This document shows, one piece after another, positions 8,772-17,508 of a stretch of 54,008 nucleotides of DNA. A program made the position numbers and the translations under genes. How positions within the stretch are numbered: the stretch's first letter is position 1; each line of letters begins with the position of its first letter. The notes under the pieces were generated by a model. The model worked only from the letters and a program-made list of their open reading frames with translations. It ran no database searches and was not told where the DNA came from. Source of the stretch: a bacterium (GTDB lineage: Bacteria > Joyebacterota > Joyebacteria > Joyebacterales > Joyebacteraceae); assembly GCA_029990205.1 (NCBI GenBank), contig JAPEKQ010000018.1:1-54008 (forward strand), in the 5' to 3' direction.

Positions 8772-10097
8772 CTACTGCGGCAGCAGGGCCGTCGTCAGGT
8801 GACCCTCCGCCGCGAAGTACTTCTCCGCGGTCCTCCGAAGGTCGGCCGGAGTCGCCGACTCGATCCGTGCGAAGTAATCGTCGATGAAATCGTCTCCGCC
8901 GACGATCGTCCAGTAGCCGCGGTAGCTTGCCTGCTCAACGGCGAGTTCCTGACTCATCGCGATCTCGGTCTGGAGGAGGTTCTTGAGGCGTTCGAGTTCG
9001 ACCTCGCTGACCTCTTCCTCGGCCAGCGATGAGAACGTCTCCGTCGTGACCTGCTCGGCCATGCTGACGTTCCCGGCCGGCAGATGCATCCACGCCTGGA
9101 ACGGGTACGGCTGAATGTGCGTCCCCCATCCTCCGCCGACGTCGCTGACGAGGTCGTGATCTCTGGTGAGCGCGACATTGAGGAGTGAGACCCTGCTCCG
9201 CGCCAGCGCCATCAGCAGGAGGTCCATGTAGGCCACGTCCTCCGCGCTTCCGGCCGGCCCCGGGTAGTTGATGATCATGTAAGCCGACTCACTCGCGCCG
9301 TGCTGGACGATCCGCGGCTGGTTCGTGGGCCACGGAAGCTGGGCGCTCGCGGGCTCGGCGCGCTCGCCGGCCGCGATGCCGCTGAAGAGCGACTCCATCA
9401 GATTGGCGGCCTCGACCGCGTCGACGTCGCCGGCCACGGAGATCACGAGGTTCGCGCCGACGTACATCCGGTCGTAGCGCTCCTGCAGGTCTTCGGCTGT
9501 CAGACTGTTGATGTACTGCATCGTCCCGTACGAGGAGACGCTGTACGGATGGTCCGGGATGAGAGCTGCGAGACCGGCCATGTAGACACCCTCGCGCTCG
9601 GACTTCTCGTAGGATGCGATGTGCTTCGACACGGCGTCGCGCGCGATCTCGATGTCGCCCTCGTCGATGCGCACGCCGACGAGCCCCTTCTGCATCAGCC
9701 GCGCTGTCCGGTCGAAGTGACGCGAAGGCGCGGTGGCCATGAAGCTCACGAAGTCGTAGCTCGGGTAGCCGGTCACCTTGCCGCCCAACGCGGAGAACTC
9801 CTCCGCCATGCGGAGGAGCTCATCGTCGCGACGACCGTCGATGATGGTCGAGTGGAGAAGCATGGCTGCGCCGACCTGGTCGGTCGGCTCATAGAGCGCG
9901 CCGTCACGGACCCAGACCTGGACCGAGACGACCTCGATGCCGCGATTCTCTTCGACGATGATGGTGGTTCCGTTGGGGACCGTGCGGATGACGGTTGTGG
10001 GGCGTTCGCCACGCGAGCAGCTCAGGAGACACACGAGCGCCACTGCGAGTATCACCGCGGCCAGCAAGGCCGCCTTCTGAGTCGCGTACGATCTCAT
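8772..10097 (-). CDS. M16-family lipoprotein without zinc motif
   Basis: A 441-residue lipoprotein: the N-terminus has a hydrophobic segment ending in the lipobox LLSC, so it should be anchored to a membrane facing the periplasm. The rest follows the M16 fold (VPNGTTIIVEENR, VQVWVRDGALYEPTDQVGAA, ANLVISVAGDVD). Where active enzymes have HxxEH this reads GAAMLLHSTIIDG, so zinc ligands are absent. It precedes the other M16 gene and is probably co-transcribed with it. M16 genes often occur as an active plus an inactive partner; two inactive partners together is unusual. Confidence 0.87.
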   Translation of the reverse strand: MRSYATQKAALLAAVILAVALVCLLSCSRGERPTTVIRTVPNGTTIIVEENRGIEVVSVQVWVRDGALYEPTDQVGAAMLLHSTIIDGRRDDELLRMAEEFSALGGKVTGYPSYDFVSFMATAPSRHFDRTARLMQKGLVGVRIDEGDIEIARDAVSKHIASYEKSEREGVYMAGLAALIPDHPYSVSSYGTMQYINSLTAEDLQERYDRMYVGANLVISVAGDVDAVEAANLMESLFSGIAAGERAEPASAQLPWPTNQPRIVQHGASESAYMIINYPGPAGSAEDVAYMDLLLMALARSRVSLLNVALTRDHDLVSDVGGGWGTHIQPYPFQAWMHLPAGNVSMAEQVTTETFSSLAEEEVSEVELERLKNLLQTEIAMSQELAVEQASYRGYWTIVGGDDFIDDYFARIESATPADLRRTAEKYFAAEGHLTTALLPQ

Positions 10098-10256
10098 GCG
10101 GGGTGTTCCGGACCCCCTTCATAACCCACGAAGTAGTGACGAACTGCTCACTTCGTTAGACAAGCGACGAGACAAGCGGTTTAGCGCTCATTTCCCGTCT
10201 GCTGCTCCGCCCGAGACGCCCCGGAGAGGAGCGTCCGTACGGTGATTCTAGACGCG

Positions 10257-10301
10257 GAAAACCCCGCCCGTCAAGGCGTTTCGGCCTGTGGAGCGGGGTC
10301 T
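10257..10301 (-). terminator. Intrinsic terminator of the sigma-factor gene
   Basis: On the minus strand a GACCCCGC arm pairs with GCGGGGTT, followed by TTTTC. It lies about 50 nt past the sigma-factor stop codon. Confidence 0.6.
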
Positions 10302-10353
10302 CCGATACGTCCGGTCGATCCATCGACCGTGATTCCAGCGATCGGCAGCGATA

Positions 10354-11208
10354 CTAATTGAGGTACGAGACGAGCTCGGCCGCGCGGGGCGCGTCCCGGA
10401 GCTTGCCAAGCGCCTCTTCCTTGATCTGACGAATGCGCTCACGCGTCAGCCCGATCATGATGCCGATCTCCTCGAGCGTCTTCTTGGTCTCACCGTTGAG
10501 ACCGAAGTAGTGCTGGAGGATGAGCGACTCACGCGCGGTCAGCACGTCGAACGCCATCTCAACTTCCTGCCCGAGCGACTCGTAGTGGAGCATCTCGAGC
10601 GCCGGGTCGTCCGCGGGATCGGGAACCATGTCTCCAAGGTCGGCGTCCTCGTCGACCGCCAGCGGCGCGTCGAGCGAGAGACTCCCGATCGAAAGGATCC
10701 TGAGTTCCGCGATCGCGTCCACCTTGAGCTTCATCTGCTCGGCGAGTTCCTTGTCGGTCGGCTCCCGGCCCATCTCCTGTCTCATCCGCTCGATGGTCCG
10801 CCACATGCGACGGATCGCACCGGACTTGTTGAGCGGGAGACGCATCGCGCCCGACTGCTCCGACATTCCCTTGAGGATCGCGTGACGGATCCACCACACG
10901 GCGTACGTGATGAACTTGCGACCACGCTCCGCGTCGAAGCGGTTGGCGGCCTCGATGAGTCCGAGGTTGCCCTGGTTGATCACGTCCATGATGGGCGAGC
11001 CCGTCCTGCGCGCGTAGTGCTTCGCCACGCTCACCACGAACCTGAGGTTCGCCGTGACGAGCGAGTCCCGCGCGGACTGGTCACCGTCGAGGATTCTCCT
11101 GCCGAGCTCCTGCTCCTGCTCACGCGTGAGGAGCGGAGTCTTCGCGATCTCGCGAAGGTACTGCTGCAGGCTCTTGTCTTCTTCTGCTGCTTCTCCGTAA
11201 TACGGCAT
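10354..11208 (-). CDS. rpoD: RpoD-type sigma-70 factor
   Basis: A 284-residue sigma factor with region 1.2 (SLQQYLREIAKTPLLTREQE), region 2 with the -10-binding helix (RKFITYAVWWIRHAI), region 3 (REPTDKELAEQMKL) and region 4.2 helix-turn-helix (TLEEIGIMIGLTRERIRQI). It lacks region 1.1, so it is short, as are the primary sigma factors of Bacteroidetes and relatives. It may be the housekeeping sigma or a closely related group 2 sigma. The promoters found in this window (TTGACx, TAxxxT) are of the kind such a factor reads. GGAGG lies 12 nt before the ATG. Confidence 0.93.
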   Translation of the reverse strand: MPYYGEAAEEDKSLQQYLREIAKTPLLTREQEQELGRRILDGDQSARDSLVTANLRFVVSVAKHYARRTGSPIMDVINQGNLGLIEAANRFDAERGRKFITYAVWWIRHAILKGMSEQSGAMRLPLNKSGAIRRMWRTIERMRQEMGREPTDKELAEQMKLKVDAIAELRILSIGSLSLDAPLAVDEDADLGDMVPDPADDPALEMLHYESLGQEVEMAFDVLTARESLILQHYFGLNGETKKTLEEIGIMIGLTRERIRQIKEEALGKLRDAPRAAELVSYLN

Positions 11209-11363
11209 GTGCTTGTACTGCCTCCGTGCGCGTTCGGGCGAGGTTTGACTGGCCCTCCGGCGCGTTCTGTAGTTCCCGACGCCTCGTGGCGCCGTACCAC
11301 TTCCTATGATGCATCCACCCTGTTCGCGGTTCGCATGACCCGCCCGGGTGGGTTCCTCTGCCG

Positions 11364-12851
11364 CTAGCCTGCCGGTCGCACGGCGACGAAGTACGTATGT
11401 TCGCCACGCTGCACCATGATGGCTACGGCCTTCTCGACTTCCTTGTATTCGGCCACGGCGCGTCGGTAGTCCCCGAGGTCGTCGACCTCGATATCACCGA
11501 TGCGGACGATGACGTCGCCCGCGGTGATCCCCGCGTCCGACGCTTCGCTCCCGCGCTCGACGCTCACGACCAGCACGCCGCTTCTCGCCTGGATATCGAA
11601 CTCCCCGGCGAGCGGGTCATCGATCGACGCGACATCGAGACCGAGCCAAATCTCTTCCTCGACCGGCGTCTCCTCGACGTCCTCGTCGGTCGTCGGGCGC
11701 TCGACGAGCGTCGCCGTCTTCGTGGTGATGTCGCCCGCGCGCAGGATCTTCATCCTCGCGCGTTCACCGGGTTCGACCTCCGCCACGACGCGCCGGAAGT
11801 GCGACGCGTCATCGATCTCGACGCCGTTGAGTTCGATCACAACGTCGCCGGCCTGAAGCCCTGCATCCGCCGCGGGCGTGTCGCCCTCGACGCTCGCGAT
11901 GAGCACGCCGCGCGTGTCGTCAAGACCCGTCGCCTCGGCCAGATCGCGGGTGATGTCCTGCGGCACCACGCCGAGGTAGCCACGGACCACGCGCCCGTCG
12001 GCCATCAGGGCCTCGGCCACGTCTCGCGCGAGGTTGATCGGGATCGCGAACCCGATCCCCTCCGCCGACACGTTGGTCGCGGCATTGACGCCGATGACCT
12101 CGCCGCGGATGTTGCACAGCGGACCACCGCTGTTTCCGAAGTTGATCGACGCGTCCGTCTGGATGAAGTCCTGATAGACCGGCGCGCCGCCTGAGATGTT
12201 CAGGTTCGCTCGACCGAGCGCGCTGACGACGCCGACCGTCACGGTTCCCTGAAGCGAGAGCGGGTTGCCGATGGCGATGGCCCAGCTCCCGACCTTCGTG
12301 TCCTCGGAGTCACCGAGCCGCACGAACGGGAGGTCGTCTCCCTCGATACGAACGACCGCGATGTCCGTGCTCGGGTCCTGCCCGATGATCTCGGCGGAGA
12401 ACTCGCGTCCGTCGGCCAGTGTCACCTCGATCTCGTCCGCTCCGCGGACGACGTGGTTGTTCGTCAGGATGTACCCGTCACGGTCGAAGATGAATCCGGA
12501 CGCCGACCCGGGCACCTCGTACTCCTCATACTGAGGACTGCGCTGCCCGCGCCCCGGCGTCTCGCCGAAGAACTGCCGCCACATCTCCTCGAACGGGTCA
12601 CTGCTCCGGCGGATCGTCCGCTTCGTGTCGACGCTGACGACCGCGGGCATGACCTCGTCCACGACCGCGACGAACGGACTCTCCCCGAACGCGGTCACCG
12701 GACGGCCTGAGACCTCGACCTCACGGCCGCTCAGTTCCTGCGCGATCGAGACCGGCGAGAGATTGGCGCTCGCCGTGATAAGGACTCCTACCACAACTCC
12801 AAGAAGGACCAGCACGATTCCACCAATCAGCCAGCCAGCTGAGCTCTTCAT
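11364..12851 (-). CDS. htrA: HtrA/DegP-type serine protease with two PDZ domains
   Basis: A 495-residue envelope protease/chaperone. One N-terminal hydrophobic segment (about 7-27) works as signal or anchor. The trypsin-like domain has the complete triad: His133 (TNNHVV), Asp163 (PSTDIAVV) and Ser241 (NFGNSGGPL). Two PDZ domains follow (about 290-385 and 405-490), with the GYLGV / GLDV peptide-binding starts. It degrades or refolds misfolded periplasmic proteins. An acidic linker (TTDEDVEETPVEEE) joins the PDZ domains. A large nested inverted repeat lies about 65 nt upstream and may control it. Confidence 0.95.
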   Translation of the reverse strand: MKSSAGWLIGGIVLVLLGVVVGVLITASANLSPVSIAQELSGREVEVSGRPVTAFGESPFVAVVDEVMPAVVSVDTKRTIRRSSDPFEEMWRQFFGETPGRGQRSPQYEEYEVPGSASGFIFDRDGYILTNNHVVRGADEIEVTLADGREFSAEIIGQDPSTDIAVVRIEGDDLPFVRLGDSEDTKVGSWAIAIGNPLSLQGTVTVGVVSALGRANLNISGGAPVYQDFIQTDASINFGNSGGPLCNIRGEVIGVNAATNVSAEGIGFAIPINLARDVAEALMADGRVVRGYLGVVPQDITRDLAEATGLDDTRGVLIASVEGDTPAADAGLQAGDVVIELNGVEIDDASHFRRVVAEVEPGERARMKILRAGDITTKTATLVERPTTDEDVEETPVEEEIWLGLDVASIDDPLAGEFDIQARSGVLVVSVERGSEASDAGITAGDVIVRIGDIEVDDLGDYRRAVAEYKEVEKAVAIMVQRGEHTYFVAVRPAG

Positions 12852-12915
12852 GTGTGTCAGCCTCCTGATCTCAGACGGTTCACTGTCGGACTATCACCCG
12901 TGCTGTTCCGGCCTG

Positions 12916-12968
12916 AGTGCCTCCGGACACCTCCCAGGTGTCCGCCGGCACTCCCGAGTGTACTCGGC
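12916..12968. promoter_or_regulatory. Nested inverted repeats upstream of htrA
   Basis: GAGTGCC / GGCACTC outer arms (12916-12922, 12947-12953) enclose GGACACCT-CCC-AGGTGTCC (12925-12943). Next to it is CCGAGT-GT-ACTCGG (12955-12968). There is no T tract, so an operator or 5'-UTR structure for htrA is as likely as a terminator. Confidence 0.5.
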
Positions 12969-13147
12969 CACCGCGCAGGCGGCCGTGGACACTCCCCCTG
13001 TACCACAATCCCGCGGCAAGCGGGCATAGTTTCCCGTCACAAGGTCCCACGACGATCGACGACTCTGTTCCCAGGCTAGTGTGCGACGCGGAGGGCGTTT
13101 GGTTCCGTGGTGTCACAACTCCCGTGGTCTTGCCGTTCGTGGTGCTG

Positions 13148-13480
13148 CTACTCAGTCGGTGCCGCCGTCTGTGAATCGCCGCGCTCGGCCTTCACACGCT
13201 CGATCTCTTCCTCGAGCCTTCCGATCTCCTTGCGCAATGAACGAATCTCCTCGACGGCTCCCACAACATCAGCGTCTTCCGCCAGCGTCGATTCCTGTTC
13301 GTCCTCGAACAGCTGGAATACCCGGTCGCCGATGCCCGTCATCGCCTGGGCGATCTTGCGGTTCGCCTTGACCACGTCCACTCGGGCTTTCCCGATGGCC
13401 GTCAACTCCTCGGCCTTGTCCGAGGCGTACACGTAGCCGTCGACGATCGCGTTCTTCACATCATCCCACAGCGTTGACAT
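13148..13480 (-). CDS. Small coiled-coil protein of unknown function
   Basis: A 110-residue charged protein, not recognised. The first 65 residues are predicted-helical by composition (DKAEELTAIGKARVDVVKAN) and residues about 73-100 form heptads typical of a coiled coil (EEIRSLRKEIGRLEEEIERV). There is no signal peptide, membrane segment or cysteine. The ATG has a strong ribosome site (GGAGGAGAGG), and a good sigma-70 promoter lies about 155 nt upstream, so it is probably well expressed as a single gene. It could be a scaffold or phasin-like protein, but nothing shows this. Confidence 0.8.
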   Translation of the reverse strand: MSTLWDDVKNAIVDGYVYASDKAEELTAIGKARVDVVKANRKIAQAMTGIGDRVFQLFEDEQESTLAEDADVVGAVEEIRSLRKEIGRLEEEIERVKAERGDSQTAAPTE

Positions 13481-13635
13481 TCTACCTCTCCTCCGGCGGG
13501 CTGTTCGTGGGGGCCCGCTTTCGCTTGCAGCAACGCCCGCCTGAAGGTATATTCCCGCTCAGGACGGTTGCGGCAGCCGCACCAGGCCGAGCGCATCGTC
13601 TGCACCTTCTCGACCCAGTACCATAGTGAGATGCA

Positions 13636-13665
13636 ATCCTAGAAAAAAGGTTGCGTCCAAGTCAA
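13636..13665 (-). promoter_or_regulatory. Sigma-70 type promoter for the coiled-coil gene
   Basis: Minus-strand TTGACT (13660-13665), 18-bp spacer, TAGGAT (13636-13641). The remaining 13481-13900 gap holds no gene that I can support. Confidence 0.6.
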
Positions 13666-13900
13666 GCGATTTGCGGTTCATTTATGACGATTTCGGGCTC
13701 CGCGAAGCCGTTTTCGGCTATCTCGGTCCGGAAATCGCCCTTCGAGACCCCGTTTCAGCGGTCTCGGCACCCCGAATCGCGCTCTTTCTGGCGGGTACTC
13801 GACCTCGATGGCGTGACGGGGCGACCCGGTCGCCGCCGGCGGGGTAATACCATCCCGTGTAAGAGCAATAACTACACCACATGTCAAGCAAAGGTGCGCT

Positions 13901-14689
13901 GTGAACCCTCCCGCCGACCGAGCCGTCTACTTCCTGGCCGACGCCCATCTCGGCGGTCTCCACGGCCCCGCGGATGCCGCCGGCGAACGGGACCTCGAGG
14001 CGTTCATCAGATCGCTCATCGGCGCCGCCGACGCCCTCTATCTGGTCGGCGATATCTTCGACTTCTGGTTCGAGTATCGTGTTCCGTCGAGCCACGGACA
14101 CGACGGCGTCCTCCGGGCGCTCGAAGCCCTCTCCGATTCGGGGACGACCGTGGCGTTCCTCGGCGGCAACCACGACTACTGGGCAGGCCCGGAGTTCCAG
14201 AGTCTCACCGGCGCTTCGGTACACCACGACCCGCTTGTTGTGACGCACGGAGACAAGCGCGTGTTCATCGCGCACGGCGACGGACTGCCCGCGGGCGACT
14301 GGGGCTACCGGATTCTCAAGTCCGTGCTCCGCCATCCGATCGCCATCTCGATGTTCCGCCTGCTCTCCCCCGCGTTCGGAGGGAGCCTCGCGGTCCGCGT
14401 CTCGAACGTATCCGGGATCACAGACGACCGGGTCCAGGCGGCTATCCCACCGATGCGCGAGTTCCTCATCTCAAAGCTCGACGAGGGGTTCGACGCGGCC
14501 ATCGTCGGGCATGTCCACGCGCCTCGACTCTGGGAGCGCGACGGGCGGTCGGCCATCATCGTCGGCGACTGGCTCACCAACCGATCCGTCACGGCGCTGG
14601 ACGCGTCCGGCTTCAGGATGCTTCGCTGGAGTGACGGCAAGCTCGTCCCGAACGACGATGCCCGTCGCGAGAGCGGCCCCGGCCAGTAG
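13901..14689 (+). CDS. lpxH: LpxH-like UDP-2,3-diacylglucosamine pyrophosphatase
   Basis: A 262-residue calcineurin-type metallophosphatase. The five metal motifs are present: FLADAHLGG, GDIFDFWFEY, GGNHDYW, THGDKRVFIAHGDG and VGHVHAPRL. The GDxFDxWF and NHDYW variants and length match LpxH/LpxH2-type enzymes, which hydrolyse UDP-2,3-diacylglucosamine to lipid X in lipid A synthesis at the inner membrane. This points to an LPS-bearing outer membrane. The start is GTG with AAAGG 6 nt upstream. A broader role as another UDP-sugar or nucleotide phosphodiesterase cannot be excluded. Confidence 0.82.
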   Translation: MNPPADRAVYFLADAHLGGLHGPADAAGERDLEAFIRSLIGAADALYLVGDIFDFWFEYRVPSSHGHDGVLRALEALSDSGTTVAFLGGNHDYWAGPEFQSLTGASVHHDPLVVTHGDKRVFIAHGDGLPAGDWGYRILKSVLRHPIAISMFRLLSPAFGGSLAVRVSNVSGITDDRVQAAIPPMREFLISKLDEGFDAAIVGHVHAPRLWERDGRSAIIVGDWLTNRSVTALDASGFRMLRWSDGKLVPNDDARRESGPGQ

Positions 14690-14751
14690 CGCACCCACTA
14701 CCGCAGCATCTCCACGGACCGGATGCGCGCACCAGCATCGGATCCGTGCAA

Positions 14752-14782
14752 CGAGAAAGGGGCCCCCGCGTGGGGACCCCTG
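14752..14782 (-). terminator. Terminator of the PorV-like gene
   Basis: On the minus strand GGGGTCCCC-ACGC-GGGGGCCCC is followed by TTTCTCGTT. It lies between the convergent lpxH and porV-like genes. Confidence 0.65.
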
Positions 14783-14838
14783 TCGTGTCTGGTCTTTGTA
14801 CACCCCTGGTACTCGCACGCCTCAGGGGCGCCGCCTCG

Positions 14839-15747
14839 CTAGAGCGCGAACCCGAGCGAGAAGCGGTGCGTGTCGCCGAGGTCGGAGTAGAACGGCACGT
14901 ACGCGTAGTCGATGCGCATGCCCCTCACCTTCGCGCCGAGACCGAATGAGACGTTCTGATTATCCCACCCGCTCCGGTAGCCGACCCGCAGAGCGACCAT
15001 GTCATCGTACTCGTACTCGATGCCGAAGTGCGTCTTCGGGTCACCATCGTTCGGAACGATGACGTCGCCTGTGAACAGCACTTCGCCCTTGAGCGTCTCC
15101 ACCGGGGCCGCGTACGCCGCGCCGCCCTTGTACTGGACCGGCAGGTCGAACTTCTCCTCGATGAAGCTCATCTGCGGCCCGAGATTCTGGACCGACAGAC
15201 CGACCGAGAGACCGTGTACCATCGGGAATCGATACATGGCTCCGAGGTCCACCGCCACACCCCGCGCAAGCTCGTCGTCGATCTTCTCATGCAGGTACTT
15301 CACAGAGACACCGGCGTCGAACTCGTCGGTCAGCTTCCGCGCGTACGCGCCGGTGAGCGCGAAATCGAACACGCCGAAGTGGCCGATCGGATCCGAGGTC
15401 GGACCGTCACGCCGCTCGAGGTCGTCCATGTAGAGCCCGACGAGACTGACGCCGAACGCCTGGTCCCCGAACGAGCGCACACCACCCGCGAACTCGTAGC
15501 GGATGTCCTGGAACCACTCGGCGTGCATGAGACCCACGTCGGTCCCCTCGACCGCCACCATCCCAGCCGGGTTCCAGTAGATGGACGACACGTCTCCCCC
15601 GACGGCCGTGTAGGCGTCGCCGAGAGCGATCGGGCGTGCCCCGACACCCAGCTTGAGAAACGCGAGCCCCGCGGAACCATCCTCCGCGGCAGCCAGGGCG
15701 GGCAGCATCAGTACGATGATCAGTGCTACAAGTGAGATTCGCTTCAT
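14839..15747 (-). CDS. PorV/PorQ-family outer membrane protein
   Basis: A 302-residue protein with a 21-residue signal peptide (ending LAAAED) and the hallmark N-terminal part of the PorV/PorQ (UPF0164) family: FLKLGVGARPIALGDAYTA followed by SIYWNPAGM. The rest is amphipathic beta strands ending in FSLGFAL, as expected for a FadL-like barrel. PorV works with type IX secretion in Bacteroidetes; in candidate FCB phyla such proteins are abundant with less certain roles. The ATG has GGAGGAGG upstream. No other type IX component is in the window. Confidence 0.88.
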   Translation of the reverse strand: MKRISLVALIIVLMLPALAAAEDGSAGLAFLKLGVGARPIALGDAYTAVGGDVSSIYWNPAGMVAVEGTDVGLMHAEWFQDIRYEFAGGVRSFGDQAFGVSLVGLYMDDLERRDGPTSDPIGHFGVFDFALTGAYARKLTDEFDAGVSVKYLHEKIDDELARGVAVDLGAMYRFPMVHGLSVGLSVQNLGPQMSFIEEKFDLPVQYKGGAAYAAPVETLKGEVLFTGDVIVPNDGDPKTHFGIEYEYDDMVALRVGYRSGWDNQNVSFGLGAKVRGMRIDYAYVPFYSDLGDTHRFSLGFAL

Positions 15748-15785
15748 CAGTACCTCCTCCGCTGGTAACTGACGATGTCTAGGTC

Positions 15786-15814
15786 AGTTTAATCAACGGA
15801 AAACGGAGGCGCAA
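15786..15814 (-). promoter_or_regulatory. Possible promoter of the PorV-like gene
   Basis: Minus-strand TTGCGC (15809-15814), 17 bp, TAAACT (15786-15791). Only moderate matches. Apart from this and the promoter at 16144, the 15748-16231 gap shows no supportable gene. Confidence 0.35.
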
Positions 15815-16143
15815 GCCACATTTCCAGAGACCCCCACTCTGTCGGCGCTGAAGCGCGCGGATTCTTCGGCCGGTGCTGGGACGGAGAGGCTCTGCCCCTT
15901 TTCAGAACATCCCCGCCCAGCTCCGAACCTCGTCCAGCACAGGACGCAAGCGCTTGCCCCACTGAGTAACAAGCCGCGTGCCACCCCGCACCTCGTGCGT
16001 TCCGCCGCGCCGCTGCGCTGCCGCAACGTGTTGCCGGTGATGCTGTTGGGGAGGTCTGCCGAACGCGCCACGAGCTCGGGCGCGACCGGCGCGCCCCGGA
16101 ACGTGTCAACTCGGTCGACAGCTCGAGCGCGACGGCTCCCGGA

Positions 16144-16173
16144 TTGACCTGCGTGCCGCCCGTGTGCGATACT
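16144..16173 (+). promoter_or_regulatory. Sigma-70 type promoter for the lipoprotein operon
   Basis: TTGACC (16144-16149), 18-bp spacer, GATACT (16168-16173), about 60 nt before the GTG start of the first lipoprotein. Confidence 0.5.
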
Positions 16174-16231
16174 GAGTGGTGGAGTGCTATCGTGGCTCTG
16201 TCCCCTGTGTTCCTGCGAGGCGAGTGCCACC

Positions 16232-17404
16232 GTGAAGGCGAACCTGATGGACCTCATCGCGAGTGCATGTCACGCTGCGCCCCTCGTGTGCGTGGTTCTC
16301 ATCGTCGCGGGACTCATCGCGGGCTGCTCCGACTTCGTCCCACCCGAGGTCCATGACGATCCCCTGGACCGCATCACGAGACAGGGCGTCCTGAGCGCAC
16401 TTGAGGCCTCATACAACTCGCGCGACATCCACCTGTTCCTCAGCTGCATGGCTGACAGCGTCGAGTTCTATCTGGAGCCGAGCACGGCAGCTGCCAACCC
16501 CTCGCTCCCGGACTCCTGGGGCATTCGCTGTGAGACGGTGATCCACGAGGAGACCTTTGGCCGACGCGCCTCGGTGGAGTCGATAACGCTGGAGCTGACG
16601 CAGGAGCGCGAGCCTCTCGAGATCGAGGGTCCCACTCCGGACAGCCCGAGCATGTGGGAGCACTACGAGCGCTACGCGATCGCCGCCTCCATCGGCGGCG
16701 TGACCCACGAGGTGCACGGATACGCGACGTTCACTCTCGCGACGCACGACGATGACATCGACATGCACGGCAACAGGCTCTGGAGCATCGTCAGGTGGAC
16801 CGACACCGGTGACGTTCCATGTCGGCGAAGAGATGTCACGAACTGGACGGAGCTCAAGCTGCGGATCAACGAGAGCAACAGCCTCTATCCGGCGCGCACG
16901 TCCGTCGCGAACGTCATCCAGAAGCTCGACTGGGCGTACACGTACAGGGACGCGCTTGCGGTCATCGACTGTTTCGCGGACTCGTTCAGATTCTGGCTGA
17001 ACGAGGATGACATCGCGAACGACCCGAGCCTTCCTCGGAACTGGCGTCTCGACACCGAGGCACGGGTCATGTGGAACATGCTCGGGCCGGGGACGGACAT
17101 CCAGAGCGTCTACGTTCGCTTCTGGTCGATCGACTCCGCCGCGCCGCCGGCCGGCGGCGACCGGAGCGAACCGTACTTCTATGCGTACTCCGTGGACTTC
17201 CGCCTCCCCGACGACCTGGTGCTCAGCGCTGACGCGGCTTGCATGTTTCTGCTGGCGGCCGACCCGGATGAGACCGGACCGTCCGGCGAGACGCTCTGGG
17301 AGATCACGAGGTGGGATGACATCGACTACCCGGCTTCGGATGCCGGCCCGCGCGGACAAGCAAGGACGACGAGCTGGGGCGTCATCAAGTCGATGTACCG
17401 CTAG
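16232..17404 (+). CDS. Lipoprotein with two NTF2-like repeats and WGxIK tail
   Basis: A 390-residue lipoprotein: N-terminal VKANLMDL, hydrophobic core, lipobox LIAGC, then SDFVPPE. The mature part holds two copies of a domain of about 150 residues (each with a helix like ALEASYNSRDIHLFLSCMADSVEFYL, then strands and W-IxRWxD), resembling SnoaL/NTF2-like folds. It ends SWGVIKSMYR, shared with the next gene and with the gene at 21542. GTG 16232 is preferred because it supplies a Lys in the n-region and matches the next gene's VKNMR start; ATG 16247 is possible. The ligand is unknown. Confidence 0.82.
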   Translation: MKANLMDLIASACHAAPLVCVVLIVAGLIAGCSDFVPPEVHDDPLDRITRQGVLSALEASYNSRDIHLFLSCMADSVEFYLEPSTAAANPSLPDSWGIRCETVIHEETFGRRASVESITLELTQEREPLEIEGPTPDSPSMWEHYERYAIAASIGGVTHEVHGYATFTLATHDDDIDMHGNRLWSIVRWTDTGDVPCRRRDVTNWTELKLRINESNSLYPARTSVANVIQKLDWAYTYRDALAVIDCFADSFRFWLNEDDIANDPSLPRNWRLDTEARVMWNMLGPGTDIQSVYVRFWSIDSAAPPAGGDRSEPYFYAYSVDFRLPDDLVLSADAACMFLLAADPDETGPSGETLWEITRWDDIDYPASDAGPRGQARTTSWGVIKSMYR

Positions 17405-17508
17405 ACTCTCCCAGCGACCTGGTGCGGACGACTGAGCGGCTTCGCCGAACGCGTATTCGTCTCGATGAACCTCTGCGGCGACGGATGCCGCTCCGAAAGG
17501 AAGACCCA

